NCBI RefSeq assembly: GCF_015645095.1
Contig: NZ_JADOTW010000022.1
Span: 16,245 to 80,244, forward strand
DNA: 64,000 bases
Origin: Halomonas sp. 328
GTDB taxonomy: Bacteria > Pseudomonadota > Gammaproteobacteria > Pseudomonadales > Halomonadaceae
Direction: 5' to 3'
Made by a program: the position numbers and the translations under genes. Under the pieces are notes generated by a model. It saw only the letters and a program-made list of their open reading frames with translations. It searched no databases and was not told where the DNA came from. Of this stretch, positions 38,177 through 45,688 are shown in pieces; the first letter of the stretch is position 1; each line of letters opens with the position of its first letter.

Positions 38177-38689
38177 TCAGCGCTTCAGACAGGCCACGGC
38201 CTGTGCCACGAACTGGATAGAGAGCAGCACCATGCCCAGGGGGAAGACCCAGGTGAGCAGGTAGCTGCGCGGCGCCAGCACGGTGGTCTCGCGGGAGCCG
38301 AACTGGTACTGGTCGAGGGTCACCGCCAGGCCATACCAGGCGGCATAGAGACAGATGACCGCGCCGAACAGCGCCACCAGGAACGCCAGCGGCCTCTGCA
38401 GCCGCGGCGGCAGGTGCTCGGTGACGATATCGATGGCCACATGGCGATTCTTCTCCAGCAGGTAGGGGGCGCCGAGGAAGGTCATGTAGAGCAGCGCATA
38501 GCCACTCAGCTCCACCACCCAGACCAGCGACTTGCCGAAGAAGAGTCGCGACAGGATCTCGCAGAAGACGGCTGCCGTGGCGGCCACCAGCGTGGCTGCG
38601 CTGATGCCCGCCAGCAGCAGGTTCAAACGGCTCACGCCCCGCATAAGAAGTGACAGGAGAGACTTGCCGCGGGTGAGTGACTGTTGCAT
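38177..38689 (-). CDS. TRAP transporter small permease (DctQ type)
   Basis: 170 aa with four predicted helices and the DctQ pattern LFFGKSLVWVVELSGYALLYMTFLGAPYLLEKNRHVAIDIVTEHLPPRLQR. It lies between the DctP and DctM genes (73- and 43-base gaps). The ATG at 38689 has no strong alternative. Confidence 0.9.
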   Translation of the reverse strand: MQQSLTRGKSLLSLLMRGVSRLNLLLAGISAATLVAATAAVFCEILSRLFFGKSLVWVVELSGYALLYMTFLGAPYLLEKNRHVAIDIVTEHLPPRLQRPLAFLVALFGAVICLYAAWYGLAVTLDQYQFGSRETTVLAPRSYLLTWVFPLGMVLLSIQFVAQAVACLKR

Positions 38690-38762
38690 ATCGAGCCACC
38701 TGAAGTAGGGAAAGTCGGAGGCGCCCCGTCCTGGATGGGCCGGGGCACCCCACCGGGGTGGA

Positions 38763-39743
38763 TCACTCCACCAGCATGGCGCGCAGCTCCGCCGTCAGCT
38801 CGTCGTTGCCGATCTGCTCCTGCATATGCTCCCAGGCCGCGTCGATGGCGATCTGCAGGTAGCGCTCGGCTTCCTCGCCCTCGAAGGCGATCTCCTCGAA
38901 ACCGGCGGCCGCAACCTCGGCGTTACCGGCGGCGATCACGTCACCCCAGCTCTGGTCGAGTTCCGGCCCCAGGGTATGGCGCACATAGTCCTGGAGCTCG
39001 CCGCGCAGCGCCTCGGGCAGGCGATCCCAGGCCCGCTGGCTGACCAGCACGCTGAAGCCGGCGCGGTAGAACGGCGGGGTGATGTAGTAGTTGACCACGT
39101 CCTCGTACTGCTCGGCCCAGCCCAGGTTGCCCTGCATGAAACCATCGATGGCGCCCCGCTCCATGGCGGTATAGATCTCGCCGATGGGCAGTACCAGGCC
39201 ATTGGCCCCCAGCGCCTCGATGAAAGGCAGGCCGGTGGGGAAGACCCGGATGCGCTTGCCGCGCAGGTCATCGATGCCGTCGATGCGATCCTTGAAGAAG
39301 AGGAAGAACTTGACGTCGGTGGCGGGAATCTCGCCCAGGTAGCGCAGGCCACGCTCGGCGTGGATCTCGGTCATGCGATCGTAGTAGCCGCTCTCGAGGA
39401 TCTCCTCGTAGGTCTTGAAGGAGAAGTTGGCACTGCTCGAGGAGGGCACCAGGCCGGAATAGTAGCTGGGGCTGATCAGCGCCATGTCGATGGAGTTGTT
39501 GCGTACCGCATCGGCCAGGCGGAAGGGCGGCATCACCTCGGGGCCGCCGCGCCAGTTCAGCGCCAGCTCGCCCTCGAACTCCTCGTTCACCGCATTGACG
39601 AAGCGCTCGAAGCCGGCGGAGACCGCCGCGGTCTTGGGGGTGAAGCTCACCACATTGAGGGTCACCGCATCGGCGGCGGCGGTGAGGCTCAGTCCGGCCA
39701 GGGAGATCCCGGCCACCAGGGAGGTCAGCGTCGTTGTTTTCAT
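38763..39743 (-). CDS. TRAP transporter periplasmic binding protein (DctP family)
   Basis: 326 aa. Signal peptide MKTTTLTSLVAGISLAGLSLTAAADA; mature domain with NWRGGPEVMPPFRLADAVRNNSIDMAL, the carboxylate-binding arginine region LRGKRIRVFPTGLPFIEALGANG and IYTAMERGAIDGFMQGNLGWAEQY. The Arg supports a carboxylated ligand. GAGAGAG precedes the ATG at 39743; upstream in-frame ATGs fall in a 15 bp tandem repeat and look non-coding. Follows the monooxygenase gene by 69 bases. Confidence 0.9.
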   Translation of the reverse strand: MKTTTLTSLVAGISLAGLSLTAAADAVTLNVVSFTPKTAAVSAGFERFVNAVNEEFEGELALNWRGGPEVMPPFRLADAVRNNSIDMALISPSYYSGLVPSSSSANFSFKTYEEILESGYYDRMTEIHAERGLRYLGEIPATDVKFFLFFKDRIDGIDDLRGKRIRVFPTGLPFIEALGANGLVLPIGEIYTAMERGAIDGFMQGNLGWAEQYEDVVNYYITPPFYRAGFSVLVSQRAWDRLPEALRGELQDYVRHTLGPELDQSWGDVIAAGNAEVAAAGFEEIAFEGEEAERYLQIAIDAAWEHMQEQIGNDELTAELRAMLVE

Positions 39744-39753
39744 TGCACTCTCT

Positions 39754-39798
39754 CTCATTATTGTGGCTCTCATTATTTTGGCTCTCGTTGTTGTCGAT
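39754..39798. repeat. Three 15 bp tandem repeats before the TRAP binding-protein gene
   Basis: CTCATTATTGTGGCT, CTCATTATTTTGGCT and CTCGTTGTTGTCGAT occur head to tail between the monooxygenase stop and the dctP-like start. They could be leader-mRNA binding sites, or simply slippage products; copies decay toward the monooxygenase gene. Confidence 0.55.
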
Positions 39799-39812
39799 CC
39801 AGCGCTCGTCAC

Positions 39813-40940
39813 TCAGTCCAGGGCCACGCCCCAGGCATCATAGCCATACACCCAGTCGGCATTGCCCTCGCCCTTCAGCCAGTTGTTGGCCCGCGAGCCG
39901 CGCTGTACCTGGGCGGTACGCTCGCGACGGGCCCGTTCGTAGCGGGCCAGGGCCGCCGGCACCGCCTCGCGATCGGCCTCGGCCAGACAGCGCGACAATA
40001 CCACGGCATCCTCGATGGCCATGCAGGCGCCCTGGGCCATGAAAGGCACCATGGGGTGGGCGGCATCGCCGAGAATGGTCACATGCCCCTCGGACCAGCG
40101 CTCCATGGGCTCGCGCACATAGAGGGCCGACTTGGTCACGCTGTCGCAGGCCGCCAGCAGGGCACGCACGTCGGGATGGAAATCCTTGTAGACCTCGCGC
40201 AGCTCGTCCACGTCACCGGGCAGGGTCCAGGACTCCTCGCGCCAGCCCTCCTGGGGCGTGGTGGCGAAGATAAAGACCTCCTCGCCGCGGGTCAGCGGGA
40301 AGACCACCACCTGGCTGTCGGCACTCTCGCCCCACCACTTGGTGAAGGCATCCAGGTTCTCCACCTCGGGCACGGCGCTGCGCGGCACCACCGCCCGGTA
40401 GGAGACCAGGCCGGTGAACTCGGGGCTGTCGTCGCCGAACAGGGAGCGGCGTACCGCGGAGTGGATACCGTCGGCGCCGATCACCACGTCCAGGCGCTCG
40501 CTGCTGCCATCCTCGAAATGCACCACCGGTTGCTCGCCGGCCTCGACACGGGCCACCTTGCTGCCCAGTCGAAGCGCCGCCTCCGGCAACTTGGCCTCCA
40601 GGGCCTTGAGCAGGTCGCCACGGTGGATGGTCAGCTGGGGCGCGCCATACTTGGCCTCGGCGGCATCGCTCATGGGCAGCTTGGAGGTGATCTCGCCACT
40701 GTCCCAGGTGCGGCTCAGGCGGTGGGTGGGCCGCGCCGCGGTCTCCCGCAGGACGTCGCCCACGCCCAGGCGATCCAGGGCGCGCACCGCATTGGGCGTC
40801 AGGTTCACGTCGGCGCCGATGCGCAGGAACTGCTTGGCCTGCTCGAAGACGATGGCCTCATGGCCCGCCTCACGCAAGGCAATGGCCGCACAGAGACCAC
40901 CCACACCACCACCACAGATACCGATTCTTAGCTTTGTCAT
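39813..40940 (-). CDS. FAD-dependent aromatic monooxygenase, 6-hydroxynicotinate 3-monooxygenase/salicylate hydroxylase type
   Basis: 375 aa group A flavoprotein. FAD motif GICGGGVGGLCAAIALREAG, the conserved ADG (DVVIGADGIHSAVRRSL) and GDAAHPMVPFMAQGACMAIEDAVVL are present. IHRGDLLKAL and the C-terminal ANNWL...WVYGYDAWGVAL track closely with NicC as I remember it. NicC and salicylate hydroxylase perform decarboxylative hydroxylation, so an aromatic ortho- or para-hydroxy acid is the expected substrate, giving a ring ready for cleavage. First gene of the TRAP/sulfatase operon, behind operator copy 2. Confidence 0.87.
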   Translation of the reverse strand: MTKLRIGICGGGVGGLCAAIALREAGHEAIVFEQAKQFLRIGADVNLTPNAVRALDRLGVGDVLRETAARPTHRLSRTWDSGEITSKLPMSDAAEAKYGAPQLTIHRGDLLKALEAKLPEAALRLGSKVARVEAGEQPVVHFEDGSSERLDVVIGADGIHSAVRRSLFGDDSPEFTGLVSYRAVVPRSAVPEVENLDAFTKWWGESADSQVVVFPLTRGEEVFIFATTPQEGWREESWTLPGDVDELREVYKDFHPDVRALLAACDSVTKSALYVREPMERWSEGHVTILGDAAHPMVPFMAQGACMAIEDAVVLSRCLAEADREAVPAALARYERARRERTAQVQRGSRANNWLKGEGNADWVYGYDAWGVALD

Positions 40941-41078
40941 ACCCCACCTGTCTCTCGAGCTCACTGGGAACGTCTTGGAGGGAGCCTTGGCTCCCGGGAT
41001 GCGCCAGGGAAGTGCGCAGGTCCTTCCGTCCTTGTCTCTGCTCTATCCGCCTCTCCGGGCCGGCATTTATTTCATATA

Positions 41079-41102
41079 TAAAACAGAGTTTATTATTTGA
41101 TA
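41079..41102 (-). promoter_or_regulatory. Shared 24 bp operator, copy 2 (monooxygenase/TRAP/sulfatase promoter)
   Basis: Begins TAAAACAGAG and ends TTTATTATTTGATA, the latter 14 bases identical to copy 1. It lies 139 bases upstream of the monooxygenase ATG. On the minus strand TTTTATATATG just downstream supplies a plausible -10. Confidence 0.55.
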
Positions 41103-41229
41103 GTCAGACTGTAGGTCGAGCCCGAGGCTTTGTCAAACATCGAAATCGCCAATGGCCGCCCCGAGACAGGGGGCGGCCATTGGCGACAGGAGGATCGATA
41201 ACGGACCGGTTGGCTGGCCAGGCGCAGGA

Positions 41230-41457
41230 TCAATGACGGATCAGCTTGTCGGCCAGGCGCAGGACCAGCGGCCGCCCCAGGGTGATCAGGCCGAAGGCGA
41301 TGGGCCAGGAGATCAGGAAGGAACGCCCCCAGCGACCGAGGAAAGCGCCATCCAGGCCGGTATTGACGAGGGTGATGGCCAGGGTCATCAGCCCCGCCAT
41401 ATAAGTGGTCATCAGCACGGAGACGACCCAGTGACCATAGCGGGACGGGATCAGCAT
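41230..41457 (-). CDS. DUF2798 small membrane protein
   Basis: 75 aa with two hydrophobic helices (VVSVLMTTYMAGLMTLAITLV and SFLISWPIAFGLITLG), and the closing PLVLRLADKL typical of DUF2798. It lies 49 bases beyond the ferredoxin-reductase stop and is the last gene of the Rieske operon. The function of DUF2798 proteins is unknown; in this context a membrane accessory or efflux role is possible but unsupported. The GTC start alternative upstream has no conserved sequence. Confidence 0.75.
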   Translation of the reverse strand: MLIPSRYGHWVVSVLMTTYMAGLMTLAITLVNTGLDGAFLGRWGRSFLISWPIAFGLITLGRPLVLRLADKLIRH

Positions 41458-41506
41458 AAGGACTCCCGAGGCGGGAGGAGGCACGGCCCCCTCCCCGATC
41501 AGGCGC

Positions 41507-42715
41507 TTAGCGCAGCGACATCAGGTTGAAGTCGGGGTCGGCCAGCTCGCCAGCATCCAGCACCCGACCGGCGGCGATCCAGCGCTTGCCCAGCTTGATG
41601 GCCCGCGGCTGGTCGAAGGCCACCATCTGCACCAGGCGCTGGGCGTCATCGAGATAGAAGAACACCGGCCCCTGGGCCTCCCGGCGCACCACGCACCGGA
41701 GCTCGCCGCTCGGCACGCCGAGGATCTGGATATTGACCCCGTGCTGATCGGACCAGAGCCAGGCCGGCTCGTCGTAGTGGGCCGCCTGGCCGAGCATGGC
41801 CTCGGCCACCACCCGGGCCTGGTTCTGGGCATAGGCCCAGGACTGCAGGCAGAGCCCCAACTGGGGGTGTTGGGAGACGTCGCCGGCGGCGAAGATCCGT
41901 GGGTCCGAGGTCTGGCCGGCGGCGTCCACCACGATGCCCTGCTCGGTGCGCAGACCCGCGTCGCGAGCCAGCTCAAGGTTGATCTCGACGCCGACACCCA
42001 CCACCACCAGGTCGTAGGGCGCGCGGGCTTCCCCATCGGCGGTGATCGTCACCCGTCCATCGGCCGCCTCGCTCAGTTGGATCTCCTGGCGGTTCAGCGC
42101 CAGGCCCACGCCGTGGCGCTCATGGAGCTCGCGGATCGCCTCGGCCACCTCCGGTCCCACGCTGCGTCCGCAGAGGGCCGGGGCGCGCTCGAAGACATCC
42201 ACCTCGAGACCCAGCTTGCGGGCGCTGGAGGCCACCTCCAGGCCGATCCAGCCGCCACCGATCACCCCCAGGCGTCGACTCTCGCCGAGCCGTGCCTTAA
42301 GCCGGGTGGCGTCGTCCCAGGTGCGCAAGGTCATGACATGGTCGATCTCCGCCCACTCGGGTACCGGCAGCCGTGGCCGGCTGCCGGTGGCGATCAGCAG
42401 GCGGTCGTAGGGCAGGCGCTCGCCGTCGTCGAGCACCACCTCCTGGGCCTGGCGATCGATGGCCGAGGCCCGCCGGGGGCGCCGCCAGTCGATATCGAGG
42501 GCCGCCAGGCTGTCCTCCGGGAAGAGCCGCGGCAGCGGCTCGTCCGCGGTGACCACGCCCTTGGAGAGCGGCGGGCGTTCGTAGAAGTCGTGGGGCTCGT
42601 CGGCCACCACCGTGAGCCGGCCGGCATAGCCCTCGCCGCGCAGCGCCTTGCAGGCGTAGCCGCCGGCCTGGCCACCGCCGATCACCACGATGCGGGAAAT
42701 CTCCTCGCTGGACAT
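41507..42715 (-). CDS. Rieske-system ferredoxin reductase (FAD/NADH)
   Basis: 402 aa, BphA4/HcaD/AndAa family. FAD motif IVVIGGGQAGGYACKAL, the active-site PPLSKGV, the second Rossmann motif GVIGGGWIGLEVASSARKLG for NADH, and IFAAGDVSQHP. The C-terminal domain has WLWSDQHGVNIQILG. It passes electrons from NADH to the Rieske ferredoxin of the same operon. It starts 12 bases after the SDR gene. Confidence 0.93.
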   Translation of the reverse strand: MSSEEISRIVVIGGGQAGGYACKALRGEGYAGRLTVVADEPHDFYERPPLSKGVVTADEPLPRLFPEDSLAALDIDWRRPRRASAIDRQAQEVVLDDGERLPYDRLLIATGSRPRLPVPEWAEIDHVMTLRTWDDATRLKARLGESRRLGVIGGGWIGLEVASSARKLGLEVDVFERAPALCGRSVGPEVAEAIRELHERHGVGLALNRQEIQLSEAADGRVTITADGEARAPYDLVVVGVGVEINLELARDAGLRTEQGIVVDAAGQTSDPRIFAAGDVSQHPQLGLCLQSWAYAQNQARVVAEAMLGQAAHYDEPAWLWSDQHGVNIQILGVPSGELRCVVRREAQGPVFFYLDDAQRLVQMVAFDQPRAIKLGKRWIAAGRVLDAGELADPDFNLMSLR

Positions 42716-42727
42716 GGTCCTTTCCCC

Positions 42728-43486
42728 CTAGTTGAAGACGAAGCCGCCGTTGATGGGGATCAGCTGACCGGTCACGAAGTTCGACCAGTCCGAGAGCAGG
42801 TAGAGCACGGTGCCGTCGATGTCCCGGGGGTGCTGTTCCTCCTTGAGGGCGCGCCCGGCGGCATAGTAGGCGTAGCGCTCCTCGGGCACGTACTCGGTGG
42901 CCTCGCAGTGGGTCAGCCCCGGGGCGATGGCGTTGATGCAGATGCCCTGCTCGCCCAGCTCCCGGGCCATGGCCCGGGTCATCGAGATCACCGCGCCCTT
43001 GCTGGCCACATAGGCCATCAGCCGCGGCGCCCCCCAGAGGGCGGTATCGGAGGCCACATTGACCACCTTGCCGCGCTTGGCCTGGGCCAGCAGTGGCCGC
43101 GCCGCCCGGGTCATCTGCCAGACCCCGCGCACGTTCACCGCCATGACCCGGTCCCACAGCTCGGGGTCGTACTCGTCCAGGGTCTTGCCGCCCACATTGG
43201 TGGCGATGGCGGCGTTATTGACCAGGCCATCCAGGGCCCCGCCCTCGGCGACCCGCGCCAGGCCCGACTCGATGGAGGCGGCATCGCCCTGATCGATCAC
43301 CAGCGCCTCCACCTCGGCGCCGCCCTCGCGCAGCGCCGCGGCGGTCTGGGTCAGCTCCGCCTCGAGGATATCGCTGATCACCAGGCGCGCGCCTTCGGCG
43401 GCGGCGGCCTCGGCGATGCTACGCCCCAGGCCGCGGGCAGCGCCGGTGATCATCAGCCGCTTGCCGGCCAGCCCCTGCCCGGCCAT
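42728..43486 (-). CDS. Short-chain dehydrogenase, probable cis-dihydrodiol dehydrogenase
   Basis: 252 aa classical SDR: TGAARGLG cofactor motif, NNAA, the catalytic Ser region NVASDTALWG and YVASKGA with intact Tyr and Lys, plus PGLTHCEATEYV and GQLIPINGGFVFN. It starts one base after the Rieske oxygenase stop region, so the two are tightly coupled. In dioxygenase systems this slot encodes the dehydrogenase that rearomatises a cis-diol to a catechol; that role is inferred. Confidence 0.88.
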   Translation of the reverse strand: MAGQGLAGKRLMITGAARGLGRSIAEAAAAEGARLVISDILEAELTQTAAALREGGAEVEALVIDQGDAASIESGLARVAEGGALDGLVNNAAIATNVGGKTLDEYDPELWDRVMAVNVRGVWQMTRAARPLLAQAKRGKVVNVASDTALWGAPRLMAYVASKGAVISMTRAMARELGEQGICINAIAPGLTHCEATEYVPEERYAYYAAGRALKEEQHPRDIDGTVLYLLSDWSNFVTGQLIPINGGFVFN

Positions 43487-43487
43487 C

Positions 43488-44519
43488 TCAGGCCGCCTCC
43501 TGGCGCTTGGCGAGCTGCGCCTTGGCCATCTTCAGCATCACCCGACGCAGCCGCGAGAGGCCCACGTCGTGCTGGTAGAGGTTCTCGTGGTGACGGGCGT
43601 CCGGCGCCAGGTTCTCGAGGATGACGCGATCCTGCTCCAGCACGTCCCAGTGCAGGCCCTCGAGCTTGGTGCGGTAGAAGAAACGCCACACCTGGCGCTG
43701 CCAACCGTCGACCTTGCGCACCCGCCAGAAGAAGACCCGGGTGTGCTCCTTGTCTTCGGGCACCGCCATGCCGACGATCCAGAAGGGACCGCCCGGCCCG
43801 AAGCGCTGCTGGTAAGGAATCGACAGGCGCAGCCAGAGGGCCCCGCTGTTACCGTACTCCACCCAGTCGAAGTTGACCCCGGTCTGGCCGGTCTTCTTGA
43901 AGACGAAGCCGGTCGCGGTGGGCTCCAGCACCATCTCCGCCTGGCGGTCGCCCTCGGCCATGGAGTGGGAATCCGCATGCAGGTAGGTGCCGTGCATGGG
44001 GTCCATGACGTTATCCACCGCATACTGGTAGTTGCACTTCCAGGTGGCGGTGCACAGGAAGTTGCCATAGGTGGCCTCGTCGGTGAGCTGCTCGGGCAGC
44101 TCCAGCGCCGGCGGCTCCTCGTCCGGGGTAGTGCCGAAGAAGACGAAGATGGTGCCATGGGCCTCCTGCACCGGGTAGTGACGCACGCAGGAGGTGCCCA
44201 CCATGGGGCTGTTGCTGATCGCCGGCACGTCGCAGACGGTGCCTTCGCCGTCCACCTCGACGCCGTGGTACCAGCAGGCCAGGCGGTTGCCCAGGTTCCA
44301 GCCCTTGGAGAGGCGGGCGCCGCGGTGGGGGCAGCGATCCTCGATGGCATGCACCACGCCGTCATGATCGCGCCACAGGGCCAGGTTCTCGCCCAGGCGG
44401 GTAATGCCCAGGGGGTTACTGCCCACCTCCCAGCTGGCCACCACCGGGTACCACAGGGAGCGCAGGCCGGTATCGAGATAGTCTTGGACGTCGGCGTCCA
44501 TGGAAGCGGCTGTCGTCAT
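43488..44519 (-). CDS. Rieske non-haem iron ring-hydroxylating oxygenase, catalytic subunit
   Basis: 343 aa. Rieske cluster ligands Cys63-x-His65 and Cys82-x2-His85 (CPHRGARLSKGW ... CWYHG). Mononuclear iron motif Asp173-x2-His176-x4-His181 (DNVMDPMHGTYLH), with a later acidic ligand likely in EQDRVILENL. Length and lack of a beta-subunit gene suggest an alpha3-type enzyme like phthalate or carbazole-type oxygenases. Substrate unknown. The ATG at 44519 follows AAGGTGAGAG; a GTG nine bases earlier is an alternative. The gene between it and the ferredoxin is a small HTH-like protein, not a beta subunit. Confidence 0.92.
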   Translation of the reverse strand: MTTAASMDADVQDYLDTGLRSLWYPVVASWEVGSNPLGITRLGENLALWRDHDGVVHAIEDRCPHRGARLSKGWNLGNRLACWYHGVEVDGEGTVCDVPAISNSPMVGTSCVRHYPVQEAHGTIFVFFGTTPDEEPPALELPEQLTDEATYGNFLCTATWKCNYQYAVDNVMDPMHGTYLHADSHSMAEGDRQAEMVLEPTATGFVFKKTGQTGVNFDWVEYGNSGALWLRLSIPYQQRFGPGGPFWIVGMAVPEDKEHTRVFFWRVRKVDGWQRQVWRFFYRTKLEGLHWDVLEQDRVILENLAPDARHHENLYQHDVGLSRLRRVMLKMAKAQLAKRQEAA

Positions 44520-44557
44520 CTCTCTCACCTTGATTGTCGTTGTCTCGGGGCGCGGCC

Positions 44558-44866
44558 TTACTGACCCAGCACCGCCATCTCCTGGAGGAAGCTCTCCTCG
44601 GTCCAGGGCTGGCCCTGGCGATCCTGGCTATGGCGGGCATTGAGCCCGGCGATCACCTCATCGAGCTCGCTGGCACCGCTCTCGAAGACGGCCTCCAGGG
44701 CCGCCACCAGGGCCAGTTCGAAGGCCTCCGGGGCGCGCTGGCGGTTCTGCCAGACCCGGTTATCGAAGCCGCCGGGGCGTTCGATATGGCCCTGACCCGG
44801 CTCCGAGGAGGGGATGATGCGGGCCCAGGTCTTGAGCTCGGGATTGTGGTCGAGGGGGGTGGACAT
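44558..44866 (-). CDS. Small recombinase-like helix-turn-helix protein
   Basis: 102 aa, soluble. The N-terminal half (DHNPELKTWARIIPSSEPGQGHIERPGGFDNRVWQNR) is polar; the C-terminal half has VAALEAVFESGASELDEVIAGLN followed by GQPWTEESFLQEMAVLG, which resembles the helix-turn-helix segment of large serine recombinases (the WT-x-x-S/F pattern). I believe similar small proteins accompany Rieske genes elsewhere under a recombinase-like HTH name. It has no catalytic recombinase domain. It sits four bases after the ferredoxin stop and 38 before the oxygenase. A DNA-binding or an assembly role are both open. Confidence 0.7.
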   Translation of the reverse strand: MSTPLDHNPELKTWARIIPSSEPGQGHIERPGGFDNRVWQNRQRAPEAFELALVAALEAVFESGASELDEVIAGLNARHSQDRQGQPWTEESFLQEMAVLGQ

Positions 44867-44870
44867 GGGC

Positions 44871-45188
44871 TCAGGCCTCCTCGCTGACTTGCAGCTGAAT
44901 TTCGTCGTCGATGATGCGTACCGGGTAGACGTGCAGGTCCCGGTCGGCGGGCTCGCGCAGACACTTGCCGGTCTTGATGTCGAATACCGCCTCGTGGAGC
45001 GGGCACTCCACCTGGCCATCCTCGACGAAGCCCTGGGAGAGCAGCGCATAGGCGTGGGGGCAGACGTCCTCGAGGGCGTAGTACTCGCCGTCCAGCACAT
45101 AGACGCCGATCTCCTTGTCGCCCAGCTTGGCGGAGAAGGGGAAGTCTTCCTGCACCTGATCGGTCTTGCAGACAGGGGTCCAACTCAT
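44871..45188 (-). CDS. Rieske [2Fe-2S] ferredoxin
   Basis: 105 aa. Ligands Cys43-x-His45 and Cys62-x2-His65 (CPHAYALLSQ ... CPLHEA), typical of BphA3/NDO-type ferredoxins that shuttle electrons from reductase to oxygenase. The C-terminal YPVRIIDDEIQLQV closes the fold. First gene of the Rieske operon, 53 bases downstream of the shared operator copy 3. Confidence 0.94.
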   Translation of the reverse strand: MSWTPVCKTDQVQEDFPFSAKLGDKEIGVYVLDGEYYALEDVCPHAYALLSQGFVEDGQVECPLHEAVFDIKTGKCLREPADRDLHVYPVRIIDDEIQLQVSEEA

Positions 45189-45241
45189 GGGGTCGTCCTC
45201 ATCATTGGATGCGTGGGTCGTCCGTGCTCGCGTATCAGTAA

Positions 45242-45265
45242 TGAAACACGATTTATTATTTGATC
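45242..45265 (-). promoter_or_regulatory. Shared 24 bp operator, copy 3 (Rieske operon promoter)
   Basis: TGAAACACGATTTA then TTATTTGATC on the plus strand, 22 of 24 identical to copy 1, 53 bases from the Rieske ferredoxin ATG. Placement close to the expected -10/-35 region suggests repression or close-range activation. Confidence 0.55.
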
Positions 45266-45302
45266 CTATGTAGGCGAGTATAGTCGAGCCGCCCCGCCTG
45301 TC

Positions 45303-45318
45303 AATACTATATAGTATT
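45303..45318. promoter_or_regulatory. 16 bp perfect AT-rich palindrome upstream of the Rieske operon
   Basis: AATACTATATAGTATT is a perfect palindrome 38 bases upstream of operator copy 3. Its form resembles GntR/HutC-type operators, and a UTRA-domain GntR gene is 370 bases away. The remainder of the 500-base gap 45189-45688 holds dispersed repeats and the tandem copies of the GntR gene end. Confidence 0.4.
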
Positions 45319-45346
45319 CATGAGAAGGGGACGCAAGGGCCACACC

Positions 45347-45509
45347 AGCTGGAAGCTGGAAGCTGGAAGGCAGCATGTTGCCACCAAAGCCAGCGCCAAG
45401 GATTTTCTTCCAGCTTCAAGCTTAAGGCTTACCACTCCCGGCGAAGCCGGGCCGGGTATTTCTTCCAGCTTCCAGGCGCGAAGCGCCGCTCTTCAGGCTT
45501 CCAGCTTGG
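45347..45509. repeat. AGCTGGAAG-type dispersed repeat, copy b (compound)
   Basis: Left arm AGCTGGAAGCTGGAAGCTGG at 45347, right arm CTTCCAGCTTCAAGCTTAAG at 45407 followed by CTCCCGGCGAAGCCGGG, then further CTTCCAGCTTCCAGG and GGCTTCCAGCTTGG fragments. The arms are inverted relative to each other, giving a long potential hairpin. Same family as copies at 24194 and 46534. Confidence 0.65.
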
Positions 45510-45510
45510 T

Positions 45511-45688
45511 TAACTGGGTGGTCAGGGTCAGGCGGTAGTCATTGGGGGCGGAGGGGGTAACAGGACAGGAGCTGCCGGGCAGATGGGCTTTACCCTTCCG
45601 CGAGCTGGCGGAATTGAGTGGTGAGGGTCAGCCGGTAGTCGTTGGGGGCGGGGTGGTAACAGGACATGATCTGCCGGGCAGATGGGTT
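45511..45688. repeat. Two extra tandem copies of the 3' end of the adjacent GntR gene
   Basis: The last ~99 bases of the GntR gene (encoding IMYIPPNDYRLTLTTQLRQLAEG and stop) are repeated head to tail with a 99-100 bp period: compare GTGGTGAGGGTCAG at 45717, 45618 and, with one change, GTGGTCAGGGTCAG at 45518. Copy 2 still encodes NDYRLTLTTQFRQLAEG and a stop in one frame; copy 3 encodes NDYRLTLTTQL. Between copies is a unit-specific CATCTGCCCGGCAG stretch. Confidence 0.75.
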
